A stretch of DNA of 64,000 bases from Echinometra lucunter (lineage: Eukaryota > Echinodermata > Echinoidea > Camarodonta > Echinometridae): positions 4,033,262 through 4,097,261 of the forward strand of contig CM057151.1 in the NCBI GenBank assembly GCA_029962745.1, in the 5' to 3' direction. Of the stretch, positions 45,739-58,177 are shown in pieces; position 1 is the stretch's first letter, and every line of letters starts with the position of its first letter. A program made the translations under genes and the position numbers. Below the pieces are notes generated by a model. That model worked only from the letters and a program-made list of their open reading frames with translations. It was not told where the DNA came from and searched no databases.

Positions 45739-48700
45739 TCAATAGGGATGTAAGAGTTTCAATGCCCGGACTGCAGGAACCACCTTGCCCAGTGAATTCA
45801 CACCTGGAAGATAATGAAATGATAAAAAATAATAAATGTCAGAGACTATTTCCCTTCTAGTTCAGATACAGAGAGGTGAGGGTAATATTTTAAAAATAGG
45901 TTTCACAATAGATTATATGCATAAGCAAGAAGAAAATAAGTATGCCATTATCTCTTATCTACATCTATATACAGACAAGCCCAAGCCTTTCTTTCTAAAA
46001 TGTTACTAACAAAATCTCAGATTTTATCACATTGGATAATTATATTAAGTGACAACCCTTCTAGAGCTTTGATCAGATGAAATTTGAAGTAAAGGGATGT
46101 ATGCAATGTCTCATAATATTATTTATTATAAAAAAAGGGGTTCAAGGATGTAGCCAATAGCGAGTGCGTATGCATGTCACATGTTCATGCTTTAATTCTA
46201 CGCAACCTTCCAGCCGTGCATTTTTGGGTGCAACACTGTGCATTTAGGGTGCATCACTTTACCTCTAGCGCATAAAAACTGAGACGCCATGAAATACGCG
46301 TTCTGGAGAAGTCTATCGCTTACTCAGGGGTGCATCACACTGGCTACGCTTGTGATGTCATAAAGCAGATGTTGCCTCTTTGTGCCATCCGAGGAAATTT
46401 GGAGGGGTTTTAACAAATTTTCCACAACAAAGTCATACTGCCGACCCGTTTTATAAAACAAATCATGCACAGATTTAAATTTGTGATGTCAGTGGCGATG
46501 CAGGCATCTCGGGTATTCACAATATTATGCAAAAGGACTTGTCGCACATTGTAAATACCCTAGAGTGCACTGCATTGCCACTAACACACTCACATCTGTG
46601 CATTATTTGTATATTACTACAATGAGTGAGTTACATGATGCTGATTGCACTTATTAAGTCTTTTAACAGTTCATTAATGCTTGTCGTTCTATTGGTTTCT
46701 GTTTGTGTTTTTTTTTTCAGAGCCCTCGAAAAAGGCTATTTCAGCCAAAAGCTTGGGCAATAAAGTGGTATCCAGTTATGTCAAACTGTCTTCATAGTCT
46801 TCGTTTATATATACACATGCAGTGAATTGTGTGTGTAATACACTATATGAACTGCCTACACAACATGCCATATATATATAAAGCCTTGATAACTTAAGAA
46901 ACATAAGAGTAATACTCACCTAATATTTCCATCAAATCCTTGGCAATGCTTTCAAAGACTGGAAAGAATTTATGGTATTGATCCAGGCACAGGATGAGTC
47001 TAGAATAAAGAATTATAAAAAGAAAATACATTCTCAGGCTGATATTCCCTAAAGTGAGTATGATACATAACATTTTTAAAAAGTAGATGATGGAGATCAG
47101 GACATCCTTTATGATGCTTTGATTAGTTACATACAAATCAAGACTTACACAGCTTTTAGTTGAAGAGACTCTGAATATTCTTAAAGCTAAAACAAAGTCA
47201 CTCCATCTGTCTCTTCGTCTGCCCTCTCATTTCTGTGTTTCACACCTTTTCTTTTTGTCTCTTCTCCATATCTAGCTTTCTCTCTCCCCTCCTTCATCTA
47301 CACAAACAAGTAAAAATATCAATATGTGCCAAAGTACCTGGGGTAAACCAAAATAAACCATACTCTATACGTTTTACCTTTCAAGGTTGTCAGTCTGTAA
47401 TAAATGGCTTAAGAGCTTTGTTGAGGTGTCTGAGTGAAGGTCACATAGATGACCTAGAGCCACTACCACTCTGTTAGCTGGTACCTCATCACCTGCAGAA
47501 AATGAAATATAGGAGATAAACCAGGTATTAGAACTTTGATGAACCATCTTTTCAATATTAACCTCTCAAGTGACAGCAAGTATCTCTTGCATATATTCAT
47601 TCATCCATTCAAAACGGTTCATCAAATAATAATGTTACAACCACAGAGCAGAAGAGTAGTGCTGAAGAGCAACTCAAGCAATTTCAATACCATGTTTTTG
47701 TTATTGTGATGGATGACAGATGAAACTGATGGACTGAATTGGTTGCAAATGTTTACAATGAAGGTGCATGTGACTTCTGGATTTACACAACACAGTGTAC
47801 CTTTATTAGTAACTCTTAATACCACAGACCCTTGGGTTTGTAAATGAATTGTTCTTAGATAAGAGAATGCCCTTACCTTATTACGAACATGTAATTATGT
47901 AATAACAGAAATTCCTAAAACTTCTTCATCCACATTTTTGTCTATTACACATCAAAACTGCAGCATTGCATGTGGTTTGTGGTGGTGGTGGTGGGGGGGG
48001 GGGGGGGGGGGGGCATCCACATAACATATGATAATACTGGTTTTTTCATTTATGCAATAGCAACTAATTCACCAGTATCATTTCAAATATTGCATTCATT
48101 TTGCCCTTTGCAAGACAAGTGATAGTTGAGAGAAAATACCTAAAGGGTAGACTTACGTAATCCTAGCAGACTCTTGAGTGTATGTAGGATGTTATTAAGT
48201 TCTTCTAGTCTATGATAAACCTCTGTCATCCTTGCATAGGTTCCTTCTCTGGCTGGTACATCAAACAGCCGCTGGAAATGTGACAAAATCTTCTCAGCTT
48301 CAAACAGATCCATTTTCTTTTGCCTCTCACTCCTTGCATCCTACATAACACAGAAATTAAAGATGAATTCTGCTTAATTATCTATATTCACTTTTAATGA
48401 AAACATGATACAATATACAGAGGATCTGTAAAAAAAAAAAAAAAGTATCTATAAAGTTAGAAGAGAATTCATTTTATGTGTTATCATGAAAACTAATCAA
48501 CATTACAAATCTGATAAATGTACATGTATATCAAAAGGCAGATAGATTAATCAATTACAGTAATTTCCAATTTCATGTTAACTATCACTGTGATTCTCAG
48601 TTTACAAAGAAGCTTAGTAAGATTTTGAGGTGTATGTGCAAGATGTATTACTCACATAATCAGATTTTAAAATGTAATCTTTCCCTTTTTCAGCAACAAG

Positions 48701-51692
48701 AGCACTGACACAGTTAATTACAAAGCAAAATTTGTTTGCATTGCTCCTGAATATCCAGTAAGTTTTAAACTAGTTAAAGATTAAGTCTTGCCCCTCTACC
48801 TTTACCAATACTGACTACTTCTTATGGCCGGTACAAAATTAAGTAAACATACAACTAAATGCACATCTAGTCTTAAAAAGTCCACTATCATTTTCGCCTG
48901 GTTTGGGCAATTAAAAAAAGTGTTGTTAATGCAGTTCCTGAACTGAATCAATACACATAAGCTAACCATATTTCTATCTTTGATGATCATCTCAGCCCAG
49001 TGATGAATGGTAGGTACAATGTGTCTGTAGGACTGCTCACACCAGGCTTCATGTTTACGATGAGATTCTCCAATCACTGGCAAGCCTTGCTTTGATCCCT
49101 CTTGTACTGCTGAACATACCTCATCTGCAAACTAGAATGAGGGCATGAACAAGGAACTTGGTGAGAAGAGAAAGGAATGAGTGGCTGAAATGGCTTTTAA
49201 TGCTTAGGCATCTAAATCTCACCAGAACACCTTCATATCCTACTACATCACAATCACAGCGTCTTGCATATTTATGTTTCATTCAACTGATTTTGATGCG
49301 ATGCTTTTGGGAGGGGGAGGGTCTAACTGTATCATGTATTAATGATGTTTACTGGTATGATATGAAAGTAATGAACAAAAGGCTATTTAAAGACACTAAG
49401 TCGTGGGCTTTCATGGGGAGTGGATCATAATTTGCTGACACCGGACATTGTGAAAAAGCACTGGAAATACCTGTAACAGAGCTACATCTCTGGAGCACAG
49501 CAAAAAAAAAAAAACTGTCCCACCATAGGCATTCTTCAACCTGCTTTGGGCATTGTCAGGGCCAGGAAAAGTGCGATAATGACTTTACCATATGAGGCAA
49601 TGGGTGGAATTTACAGAGCATTGCATAAGGTCTGTTGGTCATAAAACTCAATTTCACTCTGGGTGATTGGCAACACCTGTTACTTGGTAAGCACGCAAAT
49701 GGTGTCACATTCCTTGCGAAAGCCCAAGACTGTGTCTTTAAGAGCATATAAAGAAACGAGATTATCAATTCAGAATACATTTTTTAAACAAGAGAGTTAG
49801 ACATATCAATAACAAAAATATATATATGGTCTCAATAATACCAAAGTTTAAATAAGTACATGTGCTTTTCCTGAATTTTTTCAATACCTAGATTACTGTG
49901 TCAGCATTAAACTCTGACAACAAATTCTTCATCTGTAGAAAGCATGGAGAAGAGAAAGACTGAAATTACTACCTGCTGCATCGTGCCCAGTTGTTTTTTA
50001 CTCAGCTCTATTTCTTTTTTCCACCTTCTAGGGGTCTGTGTAGCACGATCTTGAAAACTGGCTGGTGCCATCTGAGCTCTGCAAGGACAAGAAAATAGTA
50101 ATAAATATAGTAATAAAAACTCTTAGAAATTAGGAAACCTAAGTATACAATTATATCACCAAAGCGTAGTATGCTTCCGGTGATGCTCTTACTGTAGGAA
50201 ATGCACTATTCATCAATGACAGATACTTATTTCTTTAAACAAGACTTTCAAAAAATTCTGTTTTCCATTTTCTGAATCGGTTAATATAATTTGCATACAG
50301 ATTTACTTCCAATTCACATTGCAATTTGGGCTTCAAAGAAAGTAGAAGTGCTTACAGAGTTACAAAGTTGCAGAAGCGAAAACATATGAAAAGCTATGGA
50401 TAATTGCAAGTAAACTCTTCAAAAGTCACTAGAAATAAAAAAAATCAGTTGTGAAATTTTTTTCTCACCTTGATTGCATCTCTTTGAGTATAATTCTGGT
50501 TTCCTGAGCATGCCACATGACTTCTTCAAGCATCATAGATAGTTCCCTGGTTCTGACCAAAGAATAGCGCATAACATGAATAGCATGTACAACAGAATGC
50601 TCATAAAAGTATCTTTATAGGTACATCTACTTATACACTGACATATTCCCTCCTGAACAGTGACAAATGCATGGACTGTATGGAAACAATACTATTACTG
50701 GTATGCTGTATGCATCTTTTATTGCAGAAAACAATTTCATGACTTTGAATTGGAAAATAGATGCATAAACATAATAAATTTAAGTAAAAGTATGAAGACG
50801 ATGATGGAGTAAATTGAATGAAATGAGGCAGAAGGTGGTATGGTCAATGAACACAAGAGTAGGAAAACTTGAAGAAGAGGGAATTGATAGAAAAACAAAA
50901 TGTTACCTTGATATTGGTGGCTCCCCTCTCAGTCCTACCAGACCTTTAAGAATCGATCTGTTGAGTCCAGCCAGAGATTTAAAAACCTCTGCTTCCTGTT
51001 ACAAACATTGTAAACAAGGTCAAATTTTCAGTATCAGGTGGTTTAACTTGTTAGATCCCGGTACATACAGTTTTGTATATTTCTCAGTATTATTGCGTCA
51101 AATAATTTCATTAATTTTTTTGTACATCATCATTCTGGATTGATAGAAAACTTAAGTCGCTCATATTGATGATTATTTCACTGAGACGACATCTGACTCC
51201 AATGACAACTTCTGTACCTCTATCTCTGTGTATTGGGAATGTTGGCAATATCTATTTTCCTTTAATTGCCATAGTACTGAATGGTTATTTTGTCTACATT
51301 CTGGCATGTTCATCCTTGATAATTCTGAGCCTCTATCTGAGTTACTTTGCAGTAAAAAAACATGGCTCTATAAAGAATGATCAATAAATTGCTCTGCAAT
51401 CAGTTTTCAATACTGAAATGCTGGATCCAAAAAAACTATCATGACCAGATCACATCATCATCATGGTATTTTAAACATATTTGAAAGATTCAAGAAATTT
51501 TGCATGAAAATTCTTTTGATTTACTATAGCTATTTGAGATGGATAACTATAGCTGTCTGAAATGGATACCCAATCAACCAATCAATTAAAAAAAGCAATG
51601 GGTATATTTCTGTAGGCCTACATACCTCACCATTTTCTGCATGATGCTTCTTTTGTTCTCTTCTCAGTGACTTTGCCATGGATTTGTTTTGC
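45739..51692 (-). CDS. CEP70: Centrosomal protein of 70 kDa, C-terminal exons
   Basis: CEP70 localises to centrosomes through coiled coils and interacts with gamma-tubulin. Exons in transcript order (plus coordinates) are 51692-51626, 50995-50907, 50552-50469, 50078-49973, 49131-48967, 48704-48656, 48340-48157, 47492-47378, 46999-46920 and 45803-45739. They encode about 330 residues to a TGA. The best family match is SHFQRLFDVPAREGTYARMT followed by EVYHRLEELNN, then QYHKFFPVFESIAKDLMEIL and the end VVPAVRALKLLHPY, like the CEP70 C-terminus VPAVKKLKVLSY. Upstream exons are helical and charged. Phases agree at all junctions but one: 48967 to 48704 is off by one, so a small exon or another splice site is missing. 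N-terminal exons were not found before 55.1 kb and may lie further right. Confidence 0.88.
47981..48014. repeat. (GGT)n and poly-G run
   Basis: GTGGTGGTGGTGG is followed by about 22 consecutive G in a CEP70 intron. The run is on the plus strand, so it is C-rich in the CEP70 transcript. Confidence 0.95.
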
Positions 51693-52100
51693 CTGCAAGT
51701 ATGAAAATTTTAAGAAGGATATGCCATTTAAAATCATAAAAATAAAATAAATATAAAATCCAATGCAGGTTCTTCAGTTTAAAAGTTTAAGAAAGTATTT
51801 TTCATCATACTTAGGGAAACGCTGCTTCATGACTGTTGCATGACAGTAATGCAAAATTGCAACATTTTGGTAAGCATCAACACATCAAGAGCAAGAGGAT
51901 GAGGAGCTTTTAAGAATACGATAATTAAAAGGAAGAAAAGGCAAGAACTTTCAATACTTCATGTTATTAGAACCAAATAAAATAATAAATTTCTAACTTC
52001 AGTTAAAGGAAAAGGAAACCTGGAAAACAAGTCAATCTTAATGAAGAGAGAGGATAGAGAGAAGTGGTGCTAATGCACTTTCGTATCCAATCGCATATTG

Positions 52101-52503
52101 CAAGTTGTAATGAACGAATCTGTGTCAAAATTTCACAGACTGATCAGCAACATGGGCCCAATCTCTCAACTGAAATTTGAATAAAATCAGACAGAGGGAA
52201 CCTTGATTACGGCTTCAATGTCCGATGTCGTTGCTCAGTATGGTCTCTCTGCTGTGTGCTTCATATAGCTAAAGATAATCAGAACTAGCGGGCGTAGTAT
52301 ACTAATATACGAGACTGATTGCTTTCTCCAGTTGAGCACGAAGCACACAGCGGAGAGACTGCACTGAGCGACGACATCAGACATCAAAGCCGTAATCAAG
52401 GTTCCCTCTGTCCCATTTTATTCAAATTCATGTGGAAGATTGAATACATGCTTCTGATCTATCTGTGAAATTTTGATGCAGATTCATTCATTACAAGAAA
52501 CAA
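52101..52503. mobile_element. Large foldback element in the CEP70 5' interval
   Basis: The arms are about 180 bp. TTGTAATGAACGAATCTG, GAGGGAACCTTGATTACGGC and CTCTGCTGTGTGCTTC on the left are mirrored by GAAGCACACAGCGGAGAG, GCCGTAATCAAGGTTCCCTC and CAGATTCATTCATTACAAG on the right. The loop of about 30 nt includes AGCGGGCGTAGTATACTAAT. Confidence 0.8.
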
Positions 52504-53223
52504 TTTTTTTTTAAATAGATAAAAAATGAGAAAGTTATAAAAGTTCGAAAAGTCTTGATTTAGGGAAAGACTTCCTTTTGCGGCAGCCACCCAAATTTGC
52601 TTCGTAAAAAATGGAGCCTTTCAGTTTCACCTTTTTTCTTTACTTTTTTTTAATTTCTTGACTTACCATGCCTGACAAGACTCAAACCTGTAACCATTCA
52701 CTTTTCAAGACTGACACAGTACCTACTTCGCTAGCGAGAGATCACGGAAAGTGATGGGTCTCCTAATAATTTGAATGGCTGTCACAAAAGGAGGTCTTCC
52801 CTGATTGGGTTTTATGACAATCCTCAAATCGGCAATATCACTTCACAGAGACTCATAGAAACAGAAACTCACAGAAACATATGACAACACTAAATGAGGT
52901 AAAATCCAAGATTCAGATTCATTTTTTTTCAAAAAGGTGGTTGGGCAGGAGAAAACAAGAGAAACAGCTAGGGCGGGAGAAATTCAAACTCAAGCGGGAG
53001 GGCAGGAGGTTTTTTGAAAATGGACTCAAAGCGGGAAATCTCTCGCCAAAAATGGGAGAGTTGGAGTCTCTGACTTCAACATGGCATTTTTTTTTTTGTG
53101 GACAAATCTCCATGACCATGACCATGCATTTCACAATGACACACATATAATTTCAGATTTTCTCCATTATCTCTCGTCTCGATCTCACACACATGGCCAC
53201 ACTTTTATTTTCCTTTTTTTTTT

Positions 53224-53625
53224 AGCCAGAAGAGCTACTATGACCTGGAATACGAAATCTATTTCTATCAATAAAATGAAAATTAATCATTTCATTATTG
53301 TCAGACCAACATTAGAGTACTGCAACTCAGTTTGGTATCCAAAGTTTAAGAAGGATGAAGACTTACTCAAGAAAGTGCAACAAAGGGCAACAAGACAACT
53401 CTCCAATCTTCGCCATCTTGAATACCCAGACAGGTTAAAAGCACTTGGACTGCAGACTCTTGCATACAGAAGGCAGAGGGCAGAAGTCATCCAAATCTTC
53501 AAAATCATGAGAGGGATTGACAACATTGATGCTGACCAATTTTTTTGAGCGTATTCACGATTCCCAAGCAAGAGGTCACAGTATGAAACTGAGGAAGCAG
53601 AGATCTGTTCTACGCCAAAAATGGC
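53224..53625 (+). pseudogene. Non-LTR retrotransposon reverse-transcriptase C-terminal remnant
   Basis: The translation contains RPTLEYCNSVWYPKFKKDED, KVQQRATRQLSNLRHLEYPD and LGLQTLAYRRQRAEVIQIFK. This is the thumb or C-terminal region of CR1/L2/Jockey-type LINE ORF2. After a poly-T run near 53540 the frame shifts and continues as FERIHDSQARGHSMKLRK. The R1 repeat begins directly after it at about 53630. It has the opposite orientation to CEP70. Confidence 0.85.
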
Positions 53626-53629
53626 AACT

Positions 53630-54395
53630 AACTTGCGCATGCGCATCGATGTGCGACTAGATGCGAGCGAAGCGAAATTACGGCGAGAATTGCCATGAAT
53701 TTTTTGAAAACGTCTGCAAGATCGCTCGCATCTAGTCGCGCATTGATGCGCATGCGCAAGTTAGTCGCCATTTGGCATCTGCATTTCAATTGACGCCGGG
53801 GAAACGTAAACAAGCGGAGAGTTTTTCCAGCCACTCTATGATAGATTTATATCTAAATTTCAGTTTTCGTACATCCAATTTTTAGTCCCAAGAGACAGTC
53901 GGGTTCGTGATGACCACAGCCGATAGTTAAGAGGCTGGTGGTGTCATTGGCCCATGGGAAAGTGATTTTCCAAGGATTGTTTCGAAGTGCCAAGATGCTT
54001 GCTAATGCTATGTACAAATAGGGGGTAAAAACACTGGACGTCAATGGGGAGTAATAGCGTTAGCTTTTTTTTTTCTTTTTACTTCCCTGACGTCCCTGGA
54101 CTAGTCGGAAATCATATTCACCTCAAATATGTTTAGAATCCATTAAATTTCCCTTTTTGCACGCCAAGTTGGCCCATAGGAAAGTGATTTTCCAGGGGTT
54201 GTTTTGAAGTGCCAACATGCTTGCTAATGCTATGTACAAATAGGTGGTAAAAACACTGGACGTCAATGGGGAGCAATAGCGTTAGCGTTTTTGTTTTGTT
54301 TTTTTACTTCCCTGATGTCCCTGGACTAGTCGGAAATCATATTCACCTCAAATGTGTTTAGAATCCATCAAATTTCCCTTTTGGCACGCCAAGTT
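53630..54395 (+). repeat. Dispersed repeat family R1 (copy 2) with internal 222-bp tandem duplication
   Basis: It opens with an inverted repeat: CTTGCGCATGCGCATCGATG at 53633 and its inverse ending near 53761, with arms of about 40 bp. It continues with sequence shared with 19.86-20.25 kb. A segment starting GGCCCATGGGAAAGTG at 53949 is tandemly repeated from 54171 with a 222-bp period. It contains GCTTGCTAATGCTATGTACA and ACTGGACGTCAATGGGGAG. The element class is unknown. Confidence 0.75.
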
Positions 54396-54879
54396 GAAGC
54401 CATTCCGGGGATCGGATCGGCCTGTGAAAAAGATTCATTGAAGATCTTGGATGATAAAGACTCATTTTTTGGACCATCCTTTACCTAATCGAACAAGATT
54501 TTTTATCGACAATGTTTGTAAGTACCTAAAATTGCTTGATAGAATTGTTTGATTTTAAAAAATCTGTATTTTGAGCTGGAGAGCCCCGCATAGGTAGGCA
54601 TAGGAGCTTCCACTGGAATCGCGTTCGGGCTGCCGCAGTAACTTGGCACCTTGCCCGAGGCAGAGTCAGTAATAAGTGCATCCAGTGTAAATCAGTTCAA
54701 ATCAGCACTTGATAAATACTGGCACAACCATCCTCTAAAATACAGACCTTACCACAGATAAAATGACTCAACGAGGGGCACATAAGCATAATGCTTTACG
54801 TCTCGACATCCAAGTAAAGTAAGTAATTATCATCAAGCAACGCCCACGCCCACAGACATACAAATTGTTTATCAGGTGG

Positions 54880-55060
54880 GACCGATCATGCCAGCGCGAG
54901 CCCCCCGGGCTCGGGCCGGAGCGGAGTGCGCGAACCTTCTGGAGTTGAGTTAGTAATTAGTACGAGGCGCGCGGCAAGAGCAAGCTAAATTCTTCATCGA
55001 GAAAAATATACAACTCCAGCACTGTCTCTCAAATAAACGAACATACCGTACCTTTCTTTG
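54880..55060 (-). promoter_or_regulatory. CpG-rich segment, possible promoter
   Basis: The stretch around GAGCCCCCCGGGCTCGGGCC and GAGGCGCGCGGCAAGAGC is much richer in GC and CpG than its surroundings. It lies upstream of the CEP70 exons. A minus-strand donor-like AAAG/GTACGG lies near 55050. A promoter and non-coding first exon for CEP70 are possible but unproven. Confidence 0.2.
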
Positions 55061-55326
55061 CGTCGGGCTTGCCTGTATTATGACCTTTTCACCTCGACAA
55101 CGTTCAAATTCGGCGGCTCGCTGGCTTTAAGTTTGTTTTGGGTGTTTTGTGCCCGGGCCGCTAGATGGCGCTCTAAATCAAAGGCTCTGTTTGTTGCACT
55201 GATATATCGAGATGGCACTGTGTCATCGAAATCTAACACGTCAGTGTTAAGGGTTAATTTATTTATTTATTTATTTTTTATTTATTTCTAATATTTTGTC
55301 AGGGTAGCCCATTCACCAATAATTAG

Positions 55327-55749
55327 TGGTCTTCCATGGGGCCCTGAATGAACATATTTACACTGGTCTTCCATGGGGCCCTGAATGAACATATTTACAC
55401 GTAGCGAGAATTTACTCCTGTGGCGGTAATGTCATGTAGCTGAAGAATACATTACGCTTCAATCCCCCCCCCCCCCCATTCACTGGCGTTAATCGGGGGG
55501 GGGGGTATACACCCCCACTTTTTAGAGAGGGGTTATGGTGTGTACAGATATACCTCACCTTTTCAAAGAAGAATTAATATTTTGATCAATCAGTTGCTGA
55601 ATTTTGTGATAAATCTATCATAAACGACAGTTATATACAAAAAAAGGACTTTGACCACAAGCTCCCCCCCCCTCCACTCCTAGTAGCGAGAATTTACTCC
55701 TGTGGCGGTAATGTCATGTAGCTGAAGAATACATTACGCTTCAATCCCC
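55327..55749 (+). repeat. Two local direct duplications with poly-C runs
   Basis: A 37-bp unit (TGGTCTTCCATGGGGCCCTG and onward) is present twice in tandem at 55327-55363 and 55364-55400. A 66-bp block starting TAGCGAGAATTTACTCCTGT at 55402 recurs at 55684. Both copies of the block run into a C tract. Confidence 0.9.
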
Positions 55750-57926
55750 GCCCCCCCCCCCCCCCATTTATGTGTTTTCTTTATTTACTTGTTTGCTTTG
55801 GATTGACACAACAGATGCCATTAGCGTAGACTGCAGGTCCTCATACCGGGGAGGGGGGGGGGGGGGTTTCTCCAGTGACACATATTTACACGTATATACA
55901 TCCACTTCAAAAAGTGGGGGATGCATCCCATCCCCCTCTATCTACGCCCATGATAGAGGCAGGTATCAAATTTGATATAGGTTTTCCCGCCCAAATTAGT
56001 CACTCAAATTCACGGGGTATCGTTTTGTAAGCGATATCGGTCTTTTAAATTTAAAATCCGGGCAATGAAATTCATTTATAGACACTCGAATTCACTTTTA
56101 AGGGTTCGAATTAATTTATAGGCAAAACTGTTTCACATTGGATCATTATAATTTTTATCATCTGCTTTCGATTTCATTTTAGGGCAAAGAGGCTCGTTAA
56201 CGGGCTTACAAATTCGTGAATGCACGCTCTATTTCATATTTCCTGCACTGAATGTCAAGATTCGTATACAATGGCCGATAAAGCTGCTGTATAGTGCTTG
56301 GGCAACCAATTTCATTTGGGGGAATTCAATTCAATGATCGTGTTCATTTGTTTCCATGACTTCTGTATGTTTGTATGTGCATATTTGTGTTTGTATCTCA
56401 TTTCGGCCCTATTTATAAATTGTATCTATCGGCGCCTTAACGTGTGTGTAAAAATTTCCTGGTTCTCATGTGTATGGTCATCATATACATCTGTACAACA
56501 ACTTTTCCATTTTCATGATAAAGAAAGTTCTCTCTGTCTAATTTCATCAGTGTTCTTATTTTAGAAATATGTTTGGTGTGGCATCATTTGCATGGCATTT
56601 TGCATGTTTTCTCAATTATGTTGTAATAGCCTATAGGTACAGGTAAATTTGTTTTTTGTTTTTCCATCTTTTTATTTTATTCATTTTCATCAGTGTTTTT
56701 ATTTTAATCAGTGTTCTTATTTTCATATCATATGAGTATCCTGGACGATGCATCTTAAATTGAATGCACTTATTTAAAACATGCCTGCCTTTTCGTGAAC
56801 TTGTTTGACTGAACAGCTGCCAAGCCATCAGCATCTGATTTTGAAGGCATATTTCCTGAATTCCCTGCACCTAGTTTAAATGTGAATGAATCATTAAATT
56901 TGAAAATAGTTGTTGCAAAGATAATTAATTTAAGTGAGGAAAATGATTATGAATGCCCATTCGTTAGATTGCATGCCCTTATTCAAATTCAGGTGACTCA
57001 TTTGAAGACTTTTTTGCAAAGATAATGAATTCAAACGAGAGAAAATTACTATGAATGCCCATTCGTTAAATTGCATGTTCTTTATCTAAATTCAGGTGAT
57101 TCATTTGAAGAATTTTTTGCACATTCGAATTACCAAAAAAAAAATACAATGACGAACAGCCGTGGCGATCACTGCAATCGTGAAATTTAATGCTCTTAAC
57201 ATTAAACTGAATTATCAAATTTTGAAATTGAGCGGGAAAGCCTATAAGCATCAAAGTGAGGAGCTTAGTATTGCGTCAAAATTTTTATAAGAAAAGTACA
57301 TGGCATTGCGAAAAATGCAATTGATATCATTTCTTTGTTTTCAGTTCATAACATGATTTACTCAGAAAGTTATTTTGGTTGTTCATAAATAAAGTTGTCC
57401 ACCCGTCACAGAATGGTCATGCTCTCCTCCATGGATACAGCAGGAATAAAGCGGCAGAGTAAACAAGATAGTGGAAAGGAAGCCCTAGTCTCTCCTTTCT
57501 TCCTTTCTCTGAATTTTCTTCTTTTCTTTATTTTACTTTTCTATTCTATTATAGTTTTCTCCATCTTTGGGGGGGGGCGAGCAGCCTTCAACCCCACCCC
57601 CTCCCGCACCACTATACAGTGAGCACGGCGGAGCGGATATTGCACAGTTAGGCCAATTCCCCTGGTTAGGCACCCTCCCATTCAGCCCTCAGCCTGTGCT
57701 TGCATCTATCAACAGAGCGTGACTGAGCAGCGAAAATAGGAACTTCCTCACAATGTTCCACCATAGTAAGGGAGATAGAAGAAACGATTCATTTTCTTGA
57801 AAAAAATTTCCATCCCTAGCAATTGCTAAAATTGTTGCTATATAAATGAAGCGTATTCGCCAGGCAATGAATCAACAAAAGTTATCCTTTTTTAAAAATT
57901 AGATCACGATATGATTTAAAGATGAC
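55750..57926. other. Intergenic, no supported gene
   Basis: This AT-rich DNA has C/G homopolymers near 55750-55765 and 55849-55866. A pair of similar segments near 56940 and 57030 share GATAATGAATT, GAATGCCCATTCGTTA and TTCAGGTGA words, a degenerate duplication of about 110 bp. No recognisable exon is present. Confidence 0.45.
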
Positions 57927-58177
57927 CAGGGGCGGCGCTACAGGGGGGGGGGGGGCAAGGAGCAACCGCCCCCTATGATTTTACAAGTGACCAGAAAAAA
58001 GAAAAACAAGAGTAGGAAAGGAAGAAAAAGAGGAGGAGGAAGAAAGAAGGTATGGGAATAGAGAGGGCTCTGTCATGCAACTATATAACACCCTCATTTT
58101 TTTCATTTAAAACGTAAATAAATTTACCTAGAGATCATCTCCCCCCCCCCAATCAAAAAACCCTTGCGCCGCCCCTG
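57927..58177. mobile_element. hAT-type MITE with 8-bp TSD
   Basis: The ends are CAGGGGCGGCGCTACAGGG and, inverted, CAGGGGCGGCGCAAGGG. Exact 8-bp duplications AAGATGAC lie at 57919-57926 and 58178-58185. Poly-G and poly-C runs lie just inside the two ends, and the interior is a purine-rich AAAGAGGAGGAGG tract. It is 251 bp long and carries no gene. Confidence 0.9.

Noticed and set aside
46140..46560. Region with GTGCATTT/GGGTGCATCAC words considered as a DNA element
   Set aside because: Inverse similarity between its apparent ends is too weak, and no target duplication is visible.
54570..54680. GC-rich stretch with GTTCGGGCTGCCGC considered as a tRNA or SINE promoter
   Set aside because: No cloverleaf or correctly spaced A and B boxes could be drawn on either strand.
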